Origin: Glebionis coronaria
Lineage: Eukaryota; Streptophyta; Magnoliopsida; Asterales; Asteraceae
Assembly: GCA_025667525.1 (NCBI GenBank)
Contig: CM046874.1
Span: 662,550,963-662,614,962, forward strand
Length of the DNA stretch: 64,000 nt
Direction: 5' to 3'
Shown: positions 56,839 to 64,000 of the stretch, piece after piece
Layout: every line of letters starts with the position of its first letter
How positions within the stretch are numbered: the first letter of the stretch is position 1
The notes under the pieces: model-generated
Database searches by the model: none
What the model saw: the letters and a program-made list of their open reading frames with translations, nothing else
Told to the model about the DNA's origin: nothing
Made by a program: the position numbers and the translations under genes

Positions 56839-57374
56839 TATTGGGAATAAATTATGGGTCAGTTCACTAGACGCTGATAAGAAGAATTCAAGCGCTGATA
56901 AGACGACATTGGACGCTGACAGCCAAGCGTTGACATTGAAGAAGTCAACGCTGACAGCCTTGAAGATTAGCACTGATGGAATATATCTTCATACGAATCT
57001 TTTTGTTTATTTGTTTCTTTATTTGTGTATGGTAAAGATAAGCTCGACATTGTATTTTCCATTATTATCTTTACCTAGAATAGATGATTCGTAGCTTATT
57101 GTACAAGACTTCTTAATCTATAAAAGAAGATCTTTTAGGTTAAAGTTAATAATCAGTTATCATAAGTTTTCACAAGTTAAACCTCTTTCATTGTAATCAA
57201 GTTTGTTCATTCTAATACAAGTGAAAGTTTGTTTAACATCTTTGTGTTTTAGATTAAGTGTTAATTCCGCATAACACTTAGTTACTTTATTCATAAGCAA
57301 AGGTTTCTCTACGTGTATTACTTGATCTAATCTCGTATACACAAAGCTTAATCGATCTAAGTTTGGGATCAACA
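56839..57374 (+). mobile_element. A3 LTR
   Basis: 536 bases, ends GGGATCAACA. Its first bases are TATTGGG instead of TGTTGGG, so the terminal TG required for integration is mutated. E integrase sequence follows at 57,375. Confidence 0.85.
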
Positions 57375-58680
57375 ATGACGTCATCATCTTTATTGAATCT
57401 GACGTGAAAGGTTTCTTCTACTTCTTGTCTTCTAGTGTTGAATACTCTGAAGGCCTTGGCAGTTGGAGAGTATCCTAAGAAGAAACCATCATCATCCTTT
57501 TCATCAAATTTTCCAAGTTTATCACTGTAGTTATAAATGAACACAGTGCATCCAAAAATATGGAAATAGCTAACATCTGGAGCTCTATTTCTGAAAACTT
57601 CATAGGAAGTTTTGCCAAGTCTCTTGACAATGATTAATCTATTTTGAGTGTAGCATGAAGTGTGAACAGCTTCTCCCCAAAATTTCTTTGGTAAAGCTGC
57701 ACCATTTAACATAGTTCTGGCTGCTTCAATCAGAGTCTTGTTTCTTCTTTCAGCCACACCATTTTGTTCAGGGGTGCCAGCTGAAGAGAAGTTTTGTGAT
57801 ATTCTCTTTTCATCAAAAAAGAATTCAAGTTGTTGATTCTTGAATTCAATACCATTATCACTTCTAAGAGCTTTTACTCTAACATCATTCATGTTTTCAA
57901 CCAGTCTGATGAAGGACATGATAGTATCAGCTGCATCACTTTTCCTTCTAAGGAAGAAAATCCATGTATACCTTGAAAATTCATCAATAATGATCAAGGT
58001 ATATTTGTTGTGATTGATGGTCTGAGGTTTGACAGGCCCAAACAAATCCATGTGAAGGAGATGTAAGCACTTGTCAATAGAGAATGATTTCCTGGTCTTA
58101 AAAGAAGACATGTGTTGTTTTCCCTTGACACAAGCTGAACAAGTCTTGTCTTTAGAAAAAGTCACTAAAGGTAGACCAACAACTAGGTTTTGTGTGGCTA
58201 TCTTGTTGATGTTTTTAAAGTTAAGATGAGACAGTCTTTTGTGCCACAACCAATTGACACTTTCAGAGGCTTTGGCAAGAAAACAGTTAGAGCTGTCTTC
58301 AAAGCAAGTAGCCATGTTGATGACATACACATCTCTTCTTCTCGGTGCAATAAGCACCACATCATTGTTCTTGTTGAATATGGTTCCTTGAGTCTTGGTA
58401 AACCAAACCTTGTAGTCAGCATCACACAATTGGCTGATGCTAATAAGATTGTGCTTAATACCATTCACATATGCAACCCTTGTAAACGTTATCCCATTGC
58501 AGTTCACAGAGCCGTATCCCCCTGTGTCGCCTATAGAATTATCCCCAAACACCACTTTAGGACCTGGCTCCTTTGAGTATCTGTGCAGGTATTGTCGAAT
58601 CCCTGTCATGTGTCTAGAACAACCACTGTCTAGATACCATACCGATTCCTTAAGATGATTATGCACAGATACATAGAAAC
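57375..58680 (-). pseudogene. E pol: protease and integrase
   Basis: Minus-strand frame from about 58,680. The protease site is YLDSGCSRHMTG, preceded in frame by CFYVSVHNHLKESVW. The HHCC region is WHKRLSHLNF...CSACVKGKQH. The integrase core has MDLFGP, LRSDNGIEF (normally DNGGEF) and QNGVAERRNKT. The frame is open to RFNKDDDVI at 57,375, where the A LTR begins; residues read beyond that point come from the LTR. The next part of the polyprotein (SFPSDEF linker and RT) is 24 kb away at 32,763 on the opposite strand. The domain looks intact, but the gene is cut. It belongs to a different SIRE-like family from A. Confidence 0.85.
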
Positions 58681-59949
58681 AAGTTACTTCCTATGGTGAA
58701 CCCACTTTCCAGTGGGTTCCTTGAATTGCTTATTAGCAACTCTTGAGTTCTTGTACAACTTTTGACGATGTGAAGGACAGTTAGCTGTCTCATGTGTGAA
58801 CGTTCCACAGATATCACATCCTGGAAAGTCACTGCACTCATCCGAGTGATGGTCTTTAAATACACAAAATTTACAAGGAGGTTAAGGTATGTAGTTACCT
58901 AATGGTCTCCTAGATGCATGTTGTCTTTCCTTAGAGGGTGTCTGAGATCTCTTAACAACCATTTGTCTATCATGATCTATGGTCATGTGATGAGAGTTCT
59001 TACATACATTAAAGTAAGGTTTGACAATCCATTCACCTTTAGGTTCTCCTAGAATAGACTTAGGTTCATAGGAAGTAGAGCATTCAGCGGAAGGCTTAAT
59101 ATGAAGTTTCAAGAGTTCTACTTCTTTCATTAATGACAAAAGGCGTTCTTTAGTTGAGTAATCAACTTTGTTCACAGATTTTGTTGAGACATGCTTAAAG
59201 GCAACTTTCTTAACAGATTGTTTAGCTGGAACAACAAACACCTTAGCTGGTGGTTTCTCAACATCTATTTTGGGTTCAGCCTTAGCTCCTCTAGAAGAGC
59301 TGCTAGGTTCAACTCCTGAGAGTTTAGGTAAGGGTGGTAAATCAACCACATCTTCAGAGACCGGTACATCTGTTAAGAGGGGATCTGACACATGTATAGT
59401 CTTTGTAGATTTGAAAACAATCTCTTTGGGTTTAGTAAGAATTTTCAATTTCTTTTTCTTAGCAGAGATATCCCTTTTTATGTTAGTAGGTAGTTAATCA
59501 TTAAGCAATTCATCTATAGTGAACCTACTGCACAACCATTTTTCTATAACCTTATTTAATTCAGATACTTGATCATTTAAAGCACTGTTCTTTAAGGTTA
59601 ACCTGTTAACTTCGTTTTGAAGAGATGTCTTTTCAGAATTAAGCTGTTTAAGAGTTTCACATTTAGCCTTAGCAGTTAACAGTTCATGTTTAACAGAGTG
59701 AAACTTATCAAGCAAGTTCTTTCTTTGTTCCTCAACAAAGTGTAAATCAACAATGGTGTAATCAAGGACATGTTTGCGTTCATCACTTTCAGACATAGAG
59801 AGAAGCCTGTGTACCTTTTTCATTGTGATGTCAACCCATTGTCCTGATCTTGCATCTCCTTTCCTAACAGCTGGTTCATTCTCAGCTATTGCCATAAATG
59901 CCCTGACTCTTGTAGTATCTTCTTCATCCAAAGTCAGCGGCTCATCATT
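58680..59949 (-). pseudogene. E gag (5' end cut by G4)
   Basis: Minus-strand fragments in gag order. From the G4 junction come the coiled coil (59,494-59,940, EEQRKNLLDKFHSVKHEL, LNSEKTSLQNEVNRL) and a TAA near 59,494. Next is a Pro/Lys-rich linker (59,448-58,882). After a stop come two CCHC knuckles, CKFCVFKDHHSDEC and CDICGTFTHETANC (58,790-58,860), ending KWVHHRK-stop at about 58,690. The pol frame then overlaps in the minus-one register. The N-terminal gag core is missing: at 59,950 the sequence switches to a gypsy LTR. Gag would form the particle; this copy is broken. Confidence 0.8.
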
Positions 59950-62797
59950 TGTGAGACCCCCAAAATCTGACATGGTACAACTAGGCAATGAGGGGGTAAC
60001 ACGTCATAGTACAAGAAACAATGAATTACAGTTCATAAAAAGCTGACGAAATAAAAACATGTACATTACATCATAAAAGGTCAGAGTTTTTAAAGATAGT
60101 TCCCAGAGTTTTAGAAGCGGAAAATTATATTATTTCGTCTCGATTTGTAACATAAAGTTGCCCAAAAGATAGAATAAAATCCTGACAGTTTTTACTAAAA
60201 ACAGTCTTTTAAAAGCATCACAGAAATCTCCAAGCTGCAATAATATCATGCGGGCTCCCATCCAAGCAAAGCTAAGTAATAATACCTGAGATTAAACATG
60301 TAAAATCGTCAACACAAAGTTGAGTGATATTCATAGGTTTAGCAGTAAACGTGTGGAACACAATAGAATTTGTAAAACACGTAATGGGGGGGTTAACTAT
60401 GTACGTCCATAGTCACGATGCATATTATTGTTGTTTAGTCTCATGAACCGAAGCTTAACTCAAATGTAAGATTCTCTAGGGAGTATTCAGCCTAAATACT
60501 CAAGTATAAACGAATATTAGTGCGTCAAAGTAATCGGGACGGGGATTGTCAATCCCGATGGATCCACCCACAACATTCGCGCTTAGCGCAAAGCATACGG
60601 GACAATTAACGGTTCATGATAGGAGAGGAAACTCAAGGCTAACGTCTAAAAGCAATAATACCATTGAAATCAACTGTAAAGCATACACGTTCAGAATAAC
60701 ATATGAGTTATGGATAGCAATACAGTTTTTAATTGGTTGTGTTCCACCATGTAAGATCTCACCCCATGTTTAGAAACCATGTACAAGTAAAAAGGGGGCT
60801 ATGAACTCACCTTAGCCACGAGGTAAGTCAGTCATGGTACTCAACAACTGAGTAGAAACAGTAGTGGTAGACGATCACCGACGATATGGATGCCCCGGGA
60901 AACACGAAAACCGCAACCTATCAAAATAAGGCGCGCGCTAAGACTCGAACTCGAATATCGATATGTACCAAATATAATATGACTCAAACGTTTTCAAAGT
61001 ATACACGTTTCGAAAACATTGACACGAATCAAATGAATACATTTATCCAACGTTACACGTCAAAACACTTGAACACTTGAAAATGGCCCGTCATACAACG
61101 CCAAGTCAACGCAAGTCAAACTATCATTTACCCTTACTTGGACCAGTAGCTAAGTCATTTACATAATGACTAAGCACTTGAGTAAGTCACCATGTCTGAT
61201 GGTGAATACTCAACTCACGCAACACAAGCAATGAACTAAGTGTCCAAAAGAAAATCAGCAAGTACACCCCGAATGTACACACCGATCTACCCTATCTAGA
61301 CTGTCCGTTTTAGACGAAAATTGGTGTCAAGGTCACTTATAAACTGTATAAGACCTCACCAAAATTTGAGCCAAAGTTCACACTTTAAAATCCATCAGCT
61401 CGACACTTTACTCGACTCCAAATTTGGGACAGATTTGTGCACTTGTTTTGTAAAACCGTTTGGATCACTTTAAAAGTACAATCTCGACAATCCGTCTTTT
61501 AAAACTACTACTAGACTCATAAAACTCAGTTTGTAAACTTTGAAAACCAGTAGATACATTTATCTAACCAAGCATAAAGTCCCCGAGAGTCGACCCAAAA
61601 TCAGCCACAATTTCGGATTGTGCCGACTTGCGTCTCCGATACACGAAAACTAAAACTAGCATAACTTTTGACTCGTAAAGAGTTATAAGCTCTATCTTAT
61701 ACCAAAACGACCGTCTCGGAAAACTCTACAAAAATATGAAATAATCTTAGCCTTTCTAAGAACTTAAACCCACGAAAAATATGTTAAGGAGCTGCTGTCC
61801 CAAAATAGCCTTTTATAAAACATGACAAATCCATTTTTCAAGCAAAATCACTCATTCCCGTTCCTCTAGGATCACTATACCATCATTTCTATCAACCAAA
61901 CACTCCTAAAAACACTTGCATGAAAAATCTAACAAAACTCAAAGATTAAAAACAAGACTTTTTATGATATGCATGATGATTAAAACATCATACAACCAAG
62001 AAATCAAATGTTTATAAAAACTTGATGCATGTGGGAAATTTTTGGATCATAAGAATCACCATGAGATTCTAAGAGGTGGACTTATTTTTGTTTTGATTAA
62101 ATCATGGTGGATGATGGTGTTTTGTGGTGTTTATGTGGCGGCAAAAATGGAGGTGGGAGAGAGTTGTGGTGTTTGGTTTTTGTTGGTTATGTTGTATGTG
62201 TTTTTGTGTATAAAAATTTGCTTTATATATTATGGTAGTGGAGGGACCTAAGTTACCAATTTGTAAACTTTAGGACCTAAAAGAAAGTAATAGTTTTAAA
62301 GGGTAGAAAATGGTTATTGGTAAATATTGAAAATATTTACGGGGCTCAAGTTTCGTAAAAATACTTTTCAAAAGTTTCAATGCATCATAAAAATGATTAT
62401 ATGATTTCCCGACATGACTTAATACGTAATTAAAACGAAATCGTCGAAAGTATTAATTATCGAAACGATCTATAAATAAACGTAAAATTTTGGGCATCCG
62501 TCGGTATCACGATCACTAGGAATTTTCGTTGTACATTGATTTGAATAACTCGTTGTAAAACGCACGCGGGTGATTTTAAATCAAAAACATCGATTTAAAT
62601 TAAATATGGGAAAATTAAATAAGAATTTTATAATTCCATACAAAGTATTTATCGATGATCAGAAAAATACTTAAAAAGTATAATTTAAAAATCTAAGGAT
62701 TTACATATAGCAATACAAGAAAACGTAATACGTTGGAGAATTCAAGAAGAAAGAATAAAAAGAATAAAATAATGTTGGGAAAATACGAGTTCTCACA
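59950..62797 (-). mobile_element. G4 3' LTR
   Basis: 2,848 bases, TGTGAGACCC...GTTCTCACA, homologous to the G3 LTR reversed. The purine-tract complement TCTTCCCCCCCTA follows, making it the 3' LTR of a minus-strand gypsy element inserted in E gag. Small open frames in it (60,546-60,773, 62,042-62,251) are not recognisable proteins. Confidence 0.85.
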
Positions 62798-62798
62798 G

Positions 62799-62812
62799 TC
62801 TTCCCCCCCTAA
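62799..62812 (-). other. G4 polypurine tract
   Basis: TCTTCCCCCCCTAA-type complement immediately inside the LTR, like the G1 tract at 10,431. Confidence 0.75.
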
Positions 62813-64000
62813 AGGAACTTTGGTCCCCAGAGTTCTCCTGAAAACAGTAGAAGATGCAAACAAGAGGAGGTACAAAGTGTAGAACATTTTCATTGCTTCC
62901 CAGGTAATTTCTGCACCACAATGAATCTTAACGGTTAGAATTCACTATGTTCAGTTTTCTTAACTCCTTTACGAATAAATTTTCAGTCTTGGATTAGAAT
63001 AACGATCTTTCAATACGGAGATACATCAAGAGATATAATTGTTGGAAATGCGTGCGATAAACTAACAAGAATGAACACAAGAATCGCTTAAACAAGCAGA
63101 GTGCGATAAAATGAACCAAGATTGTAAATCAGCAAGGGGTCGCAAGTCGCGCAACTGTAAAACGTGACAATCTTTAAATGTAAGAATCTAGTCACAAGCG
63201 AAATAGAAGGGGAAAAAATGATTTACATATGATCATTTAAAATATTGGCTATCAAAATCAGTTGTCTAGTATTTTGGTATTACTTTAAAACTTAGTTTTA
63301 AATATTTTCTTTATTAAAAGAAAATTTTACTACGTGTAGTGATTAAAAATCAAACTCTGTATAAAATGAGTGGGTAAACAATTGTCAAATCTTTTTCTTG
63401 ATTAGGATTTTCAAAGCGAAAGCAGAACAGTTCAAAATAGCGATCCTGATCGGTTTAAGAACTTTTGGGTGACTACATGCATTTATCGTTAAAACTCAGT
63501 TTTATTGTTATCATTAGGAAAAATCAGATTTTCCAAGTTATTTAGAATTATTGTTAGAAATTATAAATTAATTTAATAATTTCATTAGGTTGACAGTAAA
63601 GTATGATAAAATCAATCACTTTAAAAGATACAACTTGACACTGTTTAAACATAAGTTATAAATTTACCCAAGAGGATGTACAGATTCGATATTAAACTTG
63701 AAATGGGTATTTTGAAAATTTAAACATTTGGTAAAATGTATAAAACGTTCTTAAAAATTAATAATAATTTTTAGAAATTCAAGAAAGTGTTTAAAATATC
63801 AAATGATAAATACGTAACAGTTTCTGGTTTTCAGAAAGTGACAAAATAACAAACGATTATGAAACGAATATCGATCAACAATTAGTATACAAGCAACAAT
63901 ACGAGGGAATAAAACGGAAGTCGTATCAACTCTTAACGAACATGATAGACTAGATGCATCGATGATAAGGAGAATACGAAACAAGGATTATAGTAAGATT
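62813..64000 (-). other. G4 internal region, apparently non-coding
   Basis: The first ~150 bases still resemble the end of a chromovirus pol (GCTTCCCAGGTAATTTCTG matches the G1 chromodomain region in wording). The rest is AT-rich, without frames of note on either strand. A degenerate gypsy or a LARD-like element sharing the G3 LTR would fit; the window ends before this can be settled. Confidence 0.5.

Noticed and set aside
58659..58865. 68-codon frame in E as a separate small gene
   Set aside because: It is an alternative frame over the two CCHC knuckles of E gag; the knuckle frame is the meaningful one.
62042..62251. Hydrophobic 69-codon open frame in the G4 LTR
   Set aside because: Looks like a membrane peptide, but the G3 LTR counterpart is not open in the same way; low-complexity LTR sequence.

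Overview
This looks like a gene-poor, retrotransposon-packed block of a flowering-plant nuclear genome. Signs are AT-rich sequence, initiator-tRNA-Met primer sites, chromovirus (Tekay-like) Ty3/gypsy elements and large SIRE/Maximus-type Ty1/copia elements carrying an extra ORF (aORF) after pol. The proteins resemble those I associate with Asteraceae, but that is from memory and unproven. I found no host gene, tRNA, rRNA or CRISPR array. Element labels (G0 to G4, T, R, E, A, X) are mine.

Left third (1-25.9 kb). G0 (1-~5.27 kb, minus) is the 5' end of a gypsy element: gag, an acidic leader ORF, a primer site and a ~3 kb LTR. T (~5.5-7.38 kb, minus, probably resuming at 24,649) is a decayed TNT1-like copia element. 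Its LTR was hit at a GTTAC target by a small non-autonomous LTR family, R. R is present as a fold-back (7,383-23,474, interrupted) and as a complete 1.17 kb TRIM-like element (23,479-24,643). The fold-back was hit by G1 (7,505-22,859, minus), a nearly complete Tekay-like gypsy with 2.9 kb LTRs whose gag seems to contain three small GT-AG introns. G1 was hit inside its gag zinc knuckle by G3 (13,991-18,229), which has one LTR, a primer site and a leader but no second LTR, yet is flanked by a perfect GCCAG duplication. Matching target duplications make this nesting order visible in the sequence.

Right two thirds (25.9-64 kb). The host here is one old SIRE-like element, E (minus), now in three pieces: 3' LTR and aORF C-terminal half (25,938-29,416), integrase and gag (57,375-59,949), and RT-RNase H plus aORF N-terminal half (about 32,763-36,826), which has been flipped to the plus strand. 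Most breakpoints are copies of a ~537 bp LTR of a younger SIRE-like family, A. A is present as a near-complete 12 kb element (36,827-48,873, minus, LTRs almost identical) and as a head-to-head pair of 3' halves (48,874-57,374) that includes an intact 1,013-codon aORF. A further non-coding element, X (29,977-~32,762), has a different 3' LTR. A and X share a short DNA word, CGYTGAYA, repeated dozens of times in LTRs, leaders, spacers and coding sequence; I did not see it accumulate in E or the gypsy elements. E is cut at 59,950 by the 3' LTR of another gypsy element, G4, of the same LTR family as G3, which runs off the window.

How the parts work together: each autonomous element supplies gag (particle and RNA binding), protease, integrase, reverse transcriptase and RNase H, expressed from its LTR. 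Both SIRE-like families add an aORF of unknown role, preceded by its own TATA-like sequence. X, R and G3/G4 look non-coding and would depend on proteins supplied in trans.
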